Origin: Anoplolepis gracilipes
Taxonomy: Eukaryota > Arthropoda > Insecta > Hymenoptera > Formicidae
Assembly: GCF_047496725.1 (NCBI RefSeq)
Contig: NC_132978.1
Location: forward strand, 6,625,501-6,689,500
Length of the DNA stretch: 64,000 nt
Direction: 5' to 3'
The notes under the pieces are model-generated. The model saw only the letters and a list, made by a program, of their open reading frames with translations, did no database searches and had not been told where the DNA came from. Positions 1 through 9,386 of the stretch are shown in pieces. Each line of letters begins with the position of its first letter. Position 1 is the first letter of the stretch. A program made the translations under genes and the position numbers.

Positions 1-907
1 CCCGTTTGACCAACATAAGAAGCGTCGCAATTTAGACAATTAATTTTATATACCACGTTAGTTTTCATGGGACTAGGGATAGGATCTTTGTGTGTCTTAA
101 TAAATTTGTTGTTTTTGTTTATGCTATAGTAGGCTAATCTGATGTCGACATCTTTTAGAGCACTCTTTATTTGATCAGTTACTGTATGCAAATATGGAAT
201 TGTGAAATATGAGTTGTTATTGTGTGTTTGTAATTTTCTGTCGGATGGTCTATTGTTAATTAAAAACTTTATGCGGTTGTTAATTGTTCTGAATATAAAA
301 TCGGTTGGATAGGAGTTGTCCAGTAAAATCTTTATTATAAATTGGATATTCTTTTCATGGAACGTGGGATGTGATAATAAGAATACTCTATCAACTAAGC
401 CTATTACAGTGCCTCTTTTTTGGTTGTTAGGATGTTGGGAATAGAAATTGATATATTTACCCGAGAATGTGTTCTTATGGTACCAGTCAAATATTAGATG
501 GTTATTAATTAAAATGAGTGTTAGGTCTAAAAAGTTAATCTTGTTGTGGTCATTTTTTTCTACAGTGAACTGTATTCTGTTATGGAAAGAATTAAAAATT
601 GTCAATGTCTCGTCAATAAATTTTGGAGGTACCGATATTAATATGTTGTCCACGTATCTGAAGTAAATGGGAGGGATAAAATTCAATAACGTCAATGCTT
701 TCTCCTCTATGTCTTGTAGGACTATGTCGGCGATGATCGGAGAGAGTGGGGAGCCCATTGGTGTGCCAAAAGTTTGTTGATAAAATTTGTTATTGAAGAT
801 AAAGTATGTAGAGTTTAAGACCAGGTTTATTGCTGTTAAAAATTCTGATTCTGGGATGTTGCAATTATTTGTGATATATTGCCATCTCTTTGATATGCTT
901 TCTACTG
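1..907 (-). pseudogene. Penelope-like RT palm and start of GIY-YIG domain (copy A)
   Basis: This is the reverse complement of the region encoding MGSPLSPIIAD, YFRYVDNILI and the approach to the GIY-YIG nuclease in copy B, and it carries the same residues. It includes YVDN where an RT would normally have YVDD. The coding sequence is cut by position 1, just where the VVYKINCLNC motif begins. The 72-codon frames readable on the opposite strand here (448-666) and in copy B (3,001-3,219) are antisense shadows with identical sequence. Confidence 0.7.
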
Positions 908-1198
908 CTAAATCGGGATGTTAGTGAATGAGATTACATCTAGCGAAAACAACTCATAATCATTGTCAATATGTAAATTAGATAATTTGTTGACTAGATC
1001 GAAACTATTTGCAATGTGACTATTCGGTTTCGGGAAGCTGTCGTACATGATTTTATATAACCAACTGGCTAAGTTGTATAATGGGCTATTGATAGATGAT
1101 ACAATCAACCTGTAAGGGATGTTAATCTTATGAATTTTTGGTAACCCATATGCTCGCGGTAAATTACTACTCACTGAAGGACATTTTACGGTATTCAA
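908..1198 (-). pseudogene. Penelope-like RT fragment with GLPKIHK motif (copy A)
   Basis: This 96-codon minus-strand frame contains LPRAYGLPKIHK, the most diagnostic PLE reverse-transcriptase motif, followed by IPYRLIVSSINSPLYNLA and ELFSLDVISFTNIPI. The last segment corresponds to the DxxSLFTNIP catalytic motif A, with one Leu missing compared with copy B. The frame stops directly after FTNIPI at the same position as in B, and the rest of the palm domain continues in a different frame toward position 1. It is coding debris of the element. Confidence 0.8.
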
Positions 1199-2369
1199 TG
1201 GTCGAGATATATTCTTGTTTTTTCCACCGTTTCAGTATGTCATTGAGGCCTGAGATTAGTTTGTTAATAGGATTTTTGTTTAATAAAATATAAGTCTCTT
1301 TATCTGACAATAAATTTTCCATTATATAGATGTATTTGTCTTTATCCAAAGCAATGGTAACGTTACCTTTATCCGCTCTGGTAAGGATAAGATTCGAGTT
1401 TTCTTTTAAGAAGTTGTTAGTGGTTGATTGTAAGTTGATTAGTTTCTTAGTGGTTTCATTTTGTGGAAAGGATGTTGTGGAAAGTGATTTAATGATGGTT
1501 TGTGTTCGACTTCTCAACAATGTTCTTTTTTCGGCAGGAACTTTTTTTAGACTGTTTTCAAAATTTTTGATAAAATCGGTAGCTATCTTAGATGTAGAGG
1601 TGGAAGGTACGCTGAAATTATCGCCTAATTGTAGAAAGCCTTGTATCTCTCTAGGAAAGTGTGTAGAGGATAGATTTATAAACCAATTGTCTTTGAGGTC
1701 AAATATGTTGTTCTGATGTAGATTGTCAAATTTTGGTACGATTTCAATTTTTGTGTCGATTTTATCGTCAAAAAATGGAAGTTTTTTTAAAGAGTAAGAA
1801 GCATTGACGGGTTGGTCATGGGTTGATTTGTGTTGGTGTGCTGACATATTATGTAGATGAAAATATCGAATGGGTTGGGTAGTTAATTTTTGTTCTTTTT
1901 GTTGTTTGTTTATTAGATGGTCGAATTTTTTGTTAAGTCTGGATCGTTCTCTAATGAAATATGAGTATAGAGGTCGACTTTGAGATGTAAAGAATAGGTT
2001 ATAGACTGATATCGGTGTGTGTAATTGGATTAAATGTGTAATCTCAAACATTTTCCTGTGTGCCAGCCTAACAGAATCGTATAACTCTTTGATTTCTAAG
2101 CGTATCACCTTCATGAGGAAATTAATTCTAAAATGTGTAAAGATGTTATGGGATTTGCGGTTAAGAAAAGTTATGTTGTTGTTTTTTATTAAATTATGGC
2201 AATGCGGCGGAAGTATGTTATAATTCATGCATTTGTGTAGAAAATTGATTTTTAGTTTGTTAAGAATAATCTGCTTACGGAGTTTTATCCACGACTTTAA
2301 ATGATCTACCGCTATGGGTCCATATAAAAAGTTGACTCTGTCAAAATATGAAGAGTAAGAGGTACGCAT
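1167..2369 (-). pseudogene. Penelope-like N-terminal ORF (copy A)
   Basis: This 400-codon minus-strand frame begins MRTSYSSYFDRVNFLYGP and ends SFSE, where a stop precedes the RT core. The last third has the PLE pattern leading into RT: LILTRADKGN (a hallmark of RT motif 1 in PLEs), then DKDKYIYIMENLLSDKETY and LISGLNDILKRWKKQEYIS. The next RT piece (GLPKIHK) continues in another frame overlapping it by about 30 nt, so a frameshift separates them. The same frameshift occurs in copy B. It is the N-terminal part of the RT polyprotein rather than a separate gene. No homologue of residues 1-250 is recognised beyond the family pattern. Confidence 0.75.
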
Positions 2370-2465
2370 TTTTTCGCCGGTTAAATTAATAAAATTATAT
2401 AAAGAGCTCCGATTGCTCCAATGACATACTGAAACGGTGGAAAAAACAAGAATACATCTCGACCA

Positions 2466-2759
2466 TTGAATACCGTAAAATGTCCTTCAGTGAGTAGTAA
2501 TTTACCGCGAGCATATGGGTTACCAAAAATTCATAAGATTAACATCCCTTACAGGTTGATTGTATCATCTATCAATAGCCCATTATACAACTTAGCCAGT
2601 TGGTTATATAAAATCATGTACGACAGCTTCCCGAAACCGAATAGTCACATTGCAAATAGTTTCGATCTAGTCAACAAATTATCTAATTTACATATTGACA
2701 ATGATTATGAGTTGTTTTCGCTAGATGTAATCTCATTGTTCACTAACATCCCGATTTAG
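2466..2759 (+). pseudogene. Penelope-like RT fragment (copy B)
   Basis: A 97-codon frame matching copy A's 908-1,198, with YGLPKIHK and LFSLDVISLFTNIPI (RT motif A with its catalytic Asp). Upstream, TIEYRKMSFSE is read in another frame and stops before it. Downstream, ATT-TAG ends it immediately after FTNIPI, and the protein resumes one frame away from about 2,762 (VESISKRWQYITNNCNIPE). Both breaks are shared with copy A. They were therefore present before the two copies diverged, or the pair arose as one inverted duplication. Confidence 0.85.
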
Positions 2760-2908
2760 CAGTAGAAAGCATATCAAAGAGATGGCAATATATCACAAAT
2801 AATTGCAACATCCCAGAATCAGAATTTTTAACAGCAATAAACCTGGTCTTAAACTCTACATACTTTGTCTTCAATAACAAATTTTATCAACAAACTTTTG
2901 GCACACCA

Positions 2909-3865
2909 ATGGGCTCCCCACTCTCTCCGATCATCGCCGACATAGTCCTACAAGACATAGAGGAGAAAGCATTGACGTTATTGAATTTTATCCCTCCCAT
3001 TTACTTCAGATACGTGGACAACATATTAATATCGGTACCTCCAAAATTTATTGACGAGACATTGACAATTTTTAATTCTTTCCATAACAGAATACAGTTC
3101 ACTGTAGAAAAAAATGACCACAACAAGATTAACTTTTTAGACCTAACACTCATTTTAATTAATAACCATCTAATATTTGACTGGTACCATAAGAACACAT
3201 TCTCGGGTAAATATATCAATTTCTATTCCCAACATCCTAACAACCAAAAAAGAGGCACTGTAATAGGCTTAGTTGATAGAGTATTCTTATTATCACATCC
3301 CACGTTCCATGAAAAGAATATCCAATTTATAATAAAGATTTTACTGGACAACTCCTATCCAACCGATTTTATATTCAGAACAATTAACAACCGCATAAAG
3401 TTTTTAATTAACAATAGACCATCCGACAGAAAATTACAAACACACAATAACAACTCATATTTCACAATTCCATATTTGCATACAGTAACTGATCAAATAA
3501 AGAGTGCTCTAAAAGATGTCGACATCAGATTAGCCTACTATAGCATAAACAAAAACAACAAATTTATTAAGACACACAAAGATCCTATCCCTAGTCCCAT
3601 GAAAACTAACGTGGTATATAAAATTAATTGTCTAAATTGCGACGCTTCTTATGTTGGTCAAACGGGAAGAAAGCTGAATACTAGGATAAAAGAACATAAG
3701 ACCAACATAATGAAGCCCAATAACAACAAATCAGTGATCACTGACCACCGCCTAACATACAATCATGACTTTGATTGGGACAATACACAAATACTAGACA
3801 ACGAGCCCTATTACACAAAAAGACTGATATCTAAAATGTTATACATTAAACGACAAAAAAAATAG
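2909..3865 (+). pseudogene. Penelope-like RT palm plus GIY-YIG endonuclease (copy B)
   Basis: A 318-codon frame beginning at MGSPLSPIIADIVLQDIEEK, but the frame is open from about 2,762 so the ATG is not a real start. It holds the RT motif B (GSPLSP), the catalytic loop as YFRYVDNILI (second Asp replaced by Asn), IQFTVEKN...INFLDLTL, and a C-terminal GIY-YIG nuclease: VVYKINCLNCDASYVGQTGR, then IKEHK. The CxxC plus later His residues fit the Zn-finger/GIY-YIG unit of PLE endonucleases. The end (LYIKRQKK) is premature. The fragment at 33.8 kb reads on for about 25 more residues (RQINSINLQTDIECLP), and an extra A in an A-run causes the shift here. Confidence 0.88.
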
Positions 3866-4493
3866 CATAAATCTACAAACAGATATAGAATGTTTGCCAG
3901 CTATTTACGATAATATAATAAACAAACTGCCTAAGATCTAATGTCACCTATCTAACTCTTTCCATCTTAAATGTATTTTTCGCCCTTGAGCTCATTACCA
4001 TCTGTACCATCGGCATAACCACACGTTAAACATCAGTTGTCGCGATATATATACCATAGATTCAACAACACACAAACGGAGTGCATATCCTGTAAGCATT
4101 TTCTGAGTCACCACCATTTATACACAAACTAACGGTAAAATTACTTTATTACAAACAGGTATTTATTATACTCATTTTATTAACACAGACTTAACCCCTC
4201 AATCTAACTGCATACCTCCCTCGGTCTGGAAACCTCGGAGAATTGCCTCGCGGGATTATTATGCAAGCCGTACAAAAAAAGAGCCGAATAAGTTGGATCG
4301 TTTTATATATATGTAATTTTATACAACTAACATGCGATAAATATGTACAGCGGTTCTGAGGCAGTGACCCTTTTAATCATGCGAATACGATCACGGATTT
4401 TATGTTCACACATGTCTTACGCCTTTATTATACGATGTTTTATCATTAATTTCGTTTTTATTTATAATTCATTTATTTAATTCATATATTATG

Positions 4494-4524
4494 CTGAAGA
4501 GGATTCAAAACATGAATCGAAACG
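4494..4524 (+). ncRNA. Hammerhead-like motif in PLE tail (copy B)
   Basis: CTGAAGA (CUGANGA core) is followed by a 5-bp stem (GATTC at 4,502-4,506 with GAATC at 4,514-4,518) and then GAAACG. That is the order of a hammerhead ribozyme core. PLEs are known to carry hammerhead ribozymes. One extra G sits between core and stem and no clean stem III is visible, so catalytic activity is doubtful. The motif is repeated exactly in the third Penelope copy at 33,246-33,276. Confidence 0.5.
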
Positions 4525-4667
4525 TTCAAATTTTTATTGTAATTTCCGTCATTCTATAGAATGTTACTAATGTACTTAATGTCAATACAATTGCGACATA
4601 TCATCTATATATAACAAACTTACAATTTTATATTCACATCTCCTCGCTCCTATTGCCTCTTTATTAT

Positions 4668-5331
4668 TTACTTAATATTTTCCTATACATTTATTTTTAA
4701 AGTTTAATTCTTTAAAATTGTACATCTTATGTCTAAAAAATAGTTTTTCAGTTATGAGTTATTTAGAATAAAAACCGAATTTTTTAAAAACAAAATTCTG
4801 TAATCTTATATTAATGGAAAAAAAAAGTTTTCGTCAATCTGTCACACGCCCTATATATTACGTTTCATCATCTACCATATATCAGATTGCCAAGAAAATA
4901 TGAGGATAAAAACATCAAACGTTCAGCACATATCTAACAAGCTACTTCCTCGAAAGAAAAAACTTCGATTTTGTGACGAAATTGCGATTTTGCACAAAGA
5001 ATTTCTCCGATCGCGATAATATTTCATGTAATGAGAAAATATTTAAGATTAAAGAAATTAATTAAAAACGGGAAAGAAAGGAAGAAGAAGTTATTTGTTT
5101 TGTTAGTGAAATTCACAAGCATCGCATAATTAACGAATCCATAGTTTTCTCTTCTCTTTCACAATATTTCTCAAAAACAATATGAGCAGTGCGAAATAAA
5201 ATGTCAAAAAGCTGCCAAATAAGTTTGTATTGTCAAATTCGGAGATTACATTTATGTTTATATTATGACAAATTCTTGAACGATCAATTTTAAATTTCAA
5301 ACTTCTCAAGTACAAATCTTACTCAATACAG
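4668..5331. other. AT-rich spacer, no gene seen
   Basis: Between the Penelope 3' end and the receptor exon there is AT-rich sequence with no exon, tRNA or repeat that I can support. The short minus-strand frame at 5,130-5,315 has no recognisable content. The upstream exons of the receptor (TM1-TM3) are not here and must lie left of the window or be lost. The last bases before 5,332 (tactcaatacag) form a good splice acceptor for the following exon. Confidence 0.6.
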
Positions 5332-5336
5332 ATTAA

Positions 5337-5839
5337 GGCTCCTGAGTACTCGCCACGAAACTTCGATGTCGACGGTGGCGACATATAGTTCTGTCTCTTT
5401 CCTTCTTTTGGGAAATATGTCAGAAGCAAGAAATGACAACCCAATTTATGTTGCAACCTACGTCGTAATTATTTGCTTTTTACTAGTGATGTGCAACGTA
5501 TTTATGAAACTTGTGAAAATGTACGGCTGCCAAGCTGTGTAAGGAATAAACTGTGTAAAGTAACATATTCCTCTTCTTTCGACAGCTCTCAAATCGCGTG
5601 TTTTTCCGCATTTCAAGGGTTTATTTCGGACTCAATTTACAGTTATTTATCAATTGTCAGGAGAAAGGATTACCAGCCGTACATTATTACAGGTGTGCTG
5701 AAGAGATTGGTAGTATTATTTCGTTAAAATATGTTTTTATTTACATGTCAATTGCAATATAAATCAGGGTGTCATTTCTCGCTATTTCTCGCTTGTGACG
5801 TCACGATTTCAATATGGCCGCGGTGACTACTCAGGAGCC
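5337..5839 (+). mobile_element. TTAA-flanked MITE, copy 1 (piggyBac-type target site)
   Basis: A 503-bp element with terminal inverted repeats GGCTCCTGAGTACTCGCCAC / its complement with a few differences, flanked by TTAA on both sides (5,333-5,336 and 5,840-5,843). TTAA duplications are the signature of piggyBac-superfamily insertion, although the termini do not show the usual CCY start, so the assignment is tentative. It carries no transposase. A second, inverted copy lies at 23,139-23,624 in a later intron of the same gene, and both keep a similar ~80-codon open frame. Confidence 0.85.
5473..5727 (+). other. Short open frame inside the TTAA MITE
   Basis: An 84-codon frame beginning MLFTSDVQRIYETCENVRLP and ending VLKRLVVLFR. 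The second MITE copy (23,229-23,465, minus) keeps the same frame for 78 codons with only about six residue differences and no stop. I recognise no domain. It may be part of an ancestral transposase or captured host sequence, or be open by chance in a young repeat. It is listed because it is preserved in both copies. Confidence 0.3.
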
Positions 5840-6020
5840 TTAACGATAGTGGTGTTTTCGTTGGAACGATACCTAGCAATATGCCATCCTTTGCATTTGT
5901 ATGCGATGAGCGAGCTTAAACGACCTGTACGATTCATTGTAAGCTCCTGGTTATTGACTCTTATCTTCGCTCTGCCCTTCGCCGTTTATACCACCATCAA
6001 TTAGATCGAATGTCCACCAA

Positions 6021-6537
6021 GTGAGTCGTCTTTTGTGTTAATAGCCAATCTATTTGTTCAATCGAGTGCTCGTAAAAATATAAATTGTAGATTTTATACG
6101 CAGAATGATACAAATACCGTCATCATTGTCGGTAACGCAGAGTATGACACAAGTGTCTACAAGAATTGTAGTGATTTTTACATAGCGTGATAATAATAAC
6201 TGAGTCAATAATCCTCTTAAGAAGATTAATTTTCTAAAATGTTTATTTTTATAACAAAAATACACAAAAAATTCGATTATATAACGTGTATTTCTCACGA
6301 AAAATTTAATCTAGTTCTTATATCAATTATTATATAAATGTATAAGATTACTTCTCAAGTATTTCAGGCTAGTCTTTTCAAAATTTTGATAGCAGTCGAG
6401 CTTTTTCATTTAAAAAATAACTAGAAATATAAGAAGGAAAGAAAGTGAATTAAACTGGTACACATTTTTAGTGAAAGATATAAATTTGCCATTTTTATTA
6501 CTTTTTTGAAGGTGTATAACTCGATGGCGATGTACAT
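6021..6537. other. Receptor intron, no feature seen
   Basis: AT-rich intronic sequence. The 82-codon minus-strand frame here (6,050-6,298) has no recognisable content and is not supported as a gene. Confidence 0.6.
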
Positions 6538-6984
6538 TGTTACGTCCAGACTCGGAAAAAGGATGAGATAACGGAAGGACGGAACTTATTAACCCTTGTC
6601 GAAACGCGTTAAAATATTAAACGCTTTCAACTCGAACGAACTGTGCAAGGCCGGACCTGGTCAAGGACCTCGAGGATCTCTTTTACTGGGTCAGTAGGCC
6701 GTTCATTTGGTGGTCCCTTTCGGGGAATTTAATCCCTGTTACTCGGGACGGGACCTTGTGCAATCTGGGAGTCAGGGAAATACATGTATATTTGAAAGGG
6801 TTAATAAATTTGATTAATTGATTAAAATTTTAATTTTATACATTTATTAATGGAAAGTAAAATATATATATTTATAAGATTTAAAAAATTATTATCATTA
6901 CAATTAGGTTAATCTAACTTATTAATGGGCTGACAGTGTGTGTGTGTGTGTGTTGTGAGTATGTGGAAGTTCACGGGTGTTACA
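6538..6984 (-). mobile_element. LTR of a Gypsy-like retroelement (probable 3' LTR)
   Basis: A 447-bp block that on the minus strand starts TGTAACACCC and ends GGACGTAACA, the TG...CA form of a long terminal repeat. A diverged relative occurs at 35,081-35,486 in plus orientation, with the same start (TGTAACATCC), the same CA-repeat region just inside, the shared CCCGTCCCG-type block, and the same end (GGACGTAACA). Similarity continues about 60 bp past the internal edge, as expected for the sequence before a 3' LTR. Superfamily is inferred from the TGTAACA/TAACA ends only. No partner LTR was found to the right, so the element is partial. Confidence 0.6.
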
Positions 6985-7098
6985 TAAATTCAGAAGGACG
7001 TCAGTCAGATAATTTGGAGGTGGACTAAGAGGGACTTATTACCTGACTGGTATTTTACAATAATTCTTAAATTTTTAAAGGAAAGGGCAGGGAAGGAA

Positions 7099-7938
7099 TT
7101 ATAATTCCTGAAAACTAATCGTGGAAGGGGGAAATTTCCTCCAGAGAGCCTCTATTGGAACGGCGAGGGGATATCTATAACCAGGGATGAGGAACCACGG
7201 GATAACGGATCTCGCAGGGTTGGATGTAAGGACGGAGTACAGAGTTTCTAAGTCGACGGGGCCAGGCCCGATTGTATATGAGCCGTCTGGAAGGGGATGG
7301 CGGATCTCTGGAAGGGGATGGTGGATCTCTGGAAGGTTGTTGAGTAGATATTGGAGAGGAGCAGGACGAGGAGCTTCTCGATGTTCGAAATTATCGGATG
7401 GTTCTCTTTCGGTGGAACTTGTGTTCTCCTTCTCGACTACTTCGGCGACCTCACAAAGGGTCTCCCAAATTTTATCTGACTCTTCTTGAGAATCAGGTAA
7501 ATTTTGAGGGGAAGATGGGGGTGAAGCGTCCAAGATGATAGTAGAGGCTGAGGAGGGTGGACGTGGAGGGGGTTCAGAGGTAGAGGGAGCTTCCCTGGAA
7601 GGGCCCGGTAAATCGAGAGGAGATAGGGAGGGGTATACGTGAGAGGATGATACTACGGGATGTGAAGGGGGAAGGGGATCGACAGAAATGCGAAGAGAAG
7701 GGTCAGGTGAGAGGGGTGGTTCCGGCTCTCGTGAAGGAGGAGAGGAAGGATGGGACTCTGCGTGTGTGTGTGATGATTGTTCGCAGAAAAATTGATTTCT
7801 TAATTCTATATTAAGATTAGAGATATCGCTTTTAAAAGTATAACCTGCTGTCGCCTGAGCCAACACTCTTCGGGTACGTCGGTTCTTAAGACTGCGGCGA
7901 CGTTTCGGGTGAACGGACTCCACTATGAAACCACACAA
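7099..7938 (-). CDS. Unrecognised Pro/Ser-rich ORF next to the LTR
   Basis: A 279-codon minus-strand frame, the longest intact frame in this part of the window. Residues 1-60 are basic (HPKRRRSLKNRRTRRVLAQ). Residues 60-140 are Pro/Ser-rich and low in complexity. Residues 200-279 are more ordered, with a duplicated LPEIHHPLPEIRHPLP and then DGSYTIGPGPVDLETLYSVL and IPWFLIPGYRYPLAVPIEAL. It ends about 115 bp from the LTR and reads toward it, so it could be the last ORF of that element. I recognise no protease, RT or integrase motif, and do not assign a function. A gag- or accessory-type protein is possible. Base composition is far more GC-rich than the flanking intron, consistent with inserted DNA. 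Confidence 0.45.
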   Translation of the reverse strand: MCGFIVESVHPKRRRSLKNRRTRRVLAQATAGYTFKSDISNLNIELRNQFFCEQSSHTHAESHPSSPPSREPEPPLSPDPSLRISVDPLPPSHPVVSSSHVYPSLSPLDLPGPSREAPSTSEPPPRPPSSASTIILDASPPSSPQNLPDSQEESDKIWETLCEVAEVVEKENTSSTEREPSDNFEHREAPRPAPLQYLLNNLPEIHHPLPEIRHPLPDGSYTIGPGPVDLETLYSVLTSNPARSVIPWFLIPGYRYPLAVPIEALWRKFPPSTISFQEL

Positions 7939-9386
7939 GTGTTAAGAAAACTTAAAGTTTATTTTTGGCGAGACAGTTCTAATTAATAAAATTTATAATA
8001 TTCCTAATATAGTTTTAAGTCATGAAATTATATTATTTGAAACACATAATGTAGGAAGAAGAGAGGAGAGAGAAGAAAAAAAAAAGAAGGGAATAAAACA
8101 AAAGGAAGGAAGTAATGAATAAATTATAATGAATGTTTAAAGGACCAGAGGAAAAATGGAGTTCCGGAGAACTTTGCTTCTGCAGAGAAAATAGAAAGAA
8201 TTTGCAGGTTCTGCCTAGTTATATTTTGTACCAGTATACGAGATACCGGTTCCGCAAAATACACAGGACCCACAGAGGAAATAGAAAGAATTTGCAGGTT
8301 CTGCCTAGTTATATTTTGTACCAGTATACGAGATACCGGTTCCGCAAAATACACAGGTACCCACAGAGAAAATAGAAAGACTACGTGAAAATGAAGGGAA
8401 TGGGAAATACACATAAACAACAAGAAAAGGAGAACTAATTATAATGACAAGGGTAAAATGGGGAGTAAACCGATCAAACAGTGATAATAAATAAAAATCA
8501 AGAACTGTCTCACTCTAATTATAATAACAAAATTTTAACTGGGGAAAGTGAAACAAACAGATAAAATTATTCGCTCGGTACTCACTACTTATTGCGTACG
8601 CTGATGGTTTTGGTTTTGAAGAGGATCTCGGCAGCGGATCTCGTGGCGTCGATAGGAAGTTGACAGGAATCCTGGTTAGCGAGCTACTCGTTCGTATTGG
8701 ATGGCACAACCACTTACATTGTCTAACACTCGTTATTGTCTTTAATTTTTAGTTTGTCCGCAACCACTTCACAAAGAATCTTGGTTAGTTATGAACCGAA
8801 ACACGTCACGGGTTCGGAAGTATTAATCGAAAGTGTTAATACCCGAAGAATTAATAATTGAGATGGAGTATCAGTCCCGCGTCTCGAAGCCGAGGTCGAA
8901 AAATAACTGTTACTGTGGACGAGAGATCGAACCGTAGTAGTGATCTCGCGGCGCATTACTCTTCGCATTAAATACCAGAATTCGTACCTCCTCTCCATTG
9001 GACAATTGGACGAATTAGAATTTTAATTAATGCTCCCATATGCTTAGAGGGGTGTTTCTTTCGACTTCAAGTCTCAAAAAATTCTTCTCTATTGGTTCAA
9101 GAGATTTTTCCGTTTGGCCAATGAGGAGTTTGGTACTGTCAGAGTCGCTTATCGCTATTTAGAATTTTATTATAAACAGCTGTCACTTTAGGTGGTCCGT
9201 CAGGTGAACTCTCTTATCGAATGCTTCTTAAGTTTTCGTCGCCGTTTCAAATTTACGATTGCAGTTCTAAACCACTACTTCGAGTTACGGTGACTCTGTT
9301 TTATTTAAAATTCTTTTAGAGTTTAGAGAGCCGTAGAGTGTTTATGCTCTATTCAATTTCTAAGATTTCTTTAGTTATTTTATTTA
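7939..9386. other. Probable internal remnant of the LTR element
   Basis: Sequence upstream (in minus sense) of the Pro/Ser-rich ORF. It contains a 90-bp tandem duplication (separate entry) and GC-richer stretches at 8,560-9,000, but no RT, integrase or capsid motif in any frame that I can see. The short frames at 8,515-8,709 and 8,789-8,998 (minus) are unsupported. It probably belongs to the same insertion as the LTR, on composition only. Confidence 0.3.
8184..8380. repeat. 90-bp tandem duplication
   Basis: A unit starting ATAGAAAGAATTTGCAGG and ending CACAGAGG is present twice head-to-tail (from 8,191 and 8,281) with nearly identical sequence, plus a short third start at about 8,372. Each unit contains TATACGAGATACCGG. 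On the minus strand the unit reads as a repeated peptide (EPVSRILVQNITRQNLQIL), which follows from the length being a multiple of three and is not evidence of coding. Confidence 0.85.

Larger units (their letters stand above)
1..2419 (-). mobile_element. Penelope-like retroelement, copy A (cut by the window edge)
   Basis: On the minus strand this stretch reads as a Penelope-like element (PLE): N-terminal ORF, then a reverse transcriptase with GLPKIHK, then a GIY-YIG endonuclease that begins near position 1 and runs off the window. The sequence from 1 to about 1,242 is the near-perfect reverse complement of 2,419 to about 3,665, so copies A and B lie head-to-head. Copy A extends about 1.1 kb further in the 5' direction than B, giving it a complete N-terminal ORF starting at 2,369. 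The coding sequence is broken in the same places as in B. Inverted or tandem partial copies are typical of PLE insertions (family knowledge). Copy A also lacks one Leu codon (DVISF where B has DVISLF) near 928. Confidence 0.9.
2419..4667 (+). mobile_element. Penelope-like retroelement, copy B (5'-truncated)
   Basis: Plus-strand PLE beginning abruptly at about 2,419, inside the coding sequence, where similarity to copy A starts (CAATGACATACTG). It carries the RT core, RT palm, GIY-YIG endonuclease and about 800 bp of 3' flank. The 3' limit near 4,667 is set by where similarity to the third copy (33.1-34.2 kb, minus) fades after GCTCCTATTGCCTCTTT. A hammerhead-like tail motif lies at 4,494-4,524. 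The junction with copy A leaves 50 bp (2,370-2,418) that is probably A's 5' untranslated end. No target-site duplication can be tested because A leaves the window. Confidence 0.9.
5332..6020 (+). pseudogene. Receptor exon (TM3-TM4) interrupted by a MITE
   Basis: The acceptor cag at 5,329-5,331 precedes a single exon base and then TTAA. The exon resumes after the MITE at 5,840 as LTIVVFSLERYLAICHPLHL through SELKRPVRFIVSSWLLTLIF (TM4) and PFAVYTTIN. A TAG at 6,002-6,004 replaces the Tyr expected in this family, then IECPP and a donor (a|gtgagt) at 6,021. Joining to the next exon (A|GATCC) keeps frame. Both the insertion and the stop are incompatible with function. Confidence 0.85.

Noticed and set aside
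448..666. 72-codon plus-strand frame (and the same at 3,001-3,219 minus)
   Set aside because: Antisense of the Penelope RT palm. Identity between the two reflects the duplicated element, not a gene.
5337..5839. SINE or processed gene
   Set aside because: Terminal inverted repeats and TTAA on both sides identify a DNA transposon; no poly-A or tRNA-like head.
8184..8380. CRISPR-like array
   Set aside because: Only two 90-bp units, no unique spacers, eukaryotic context.
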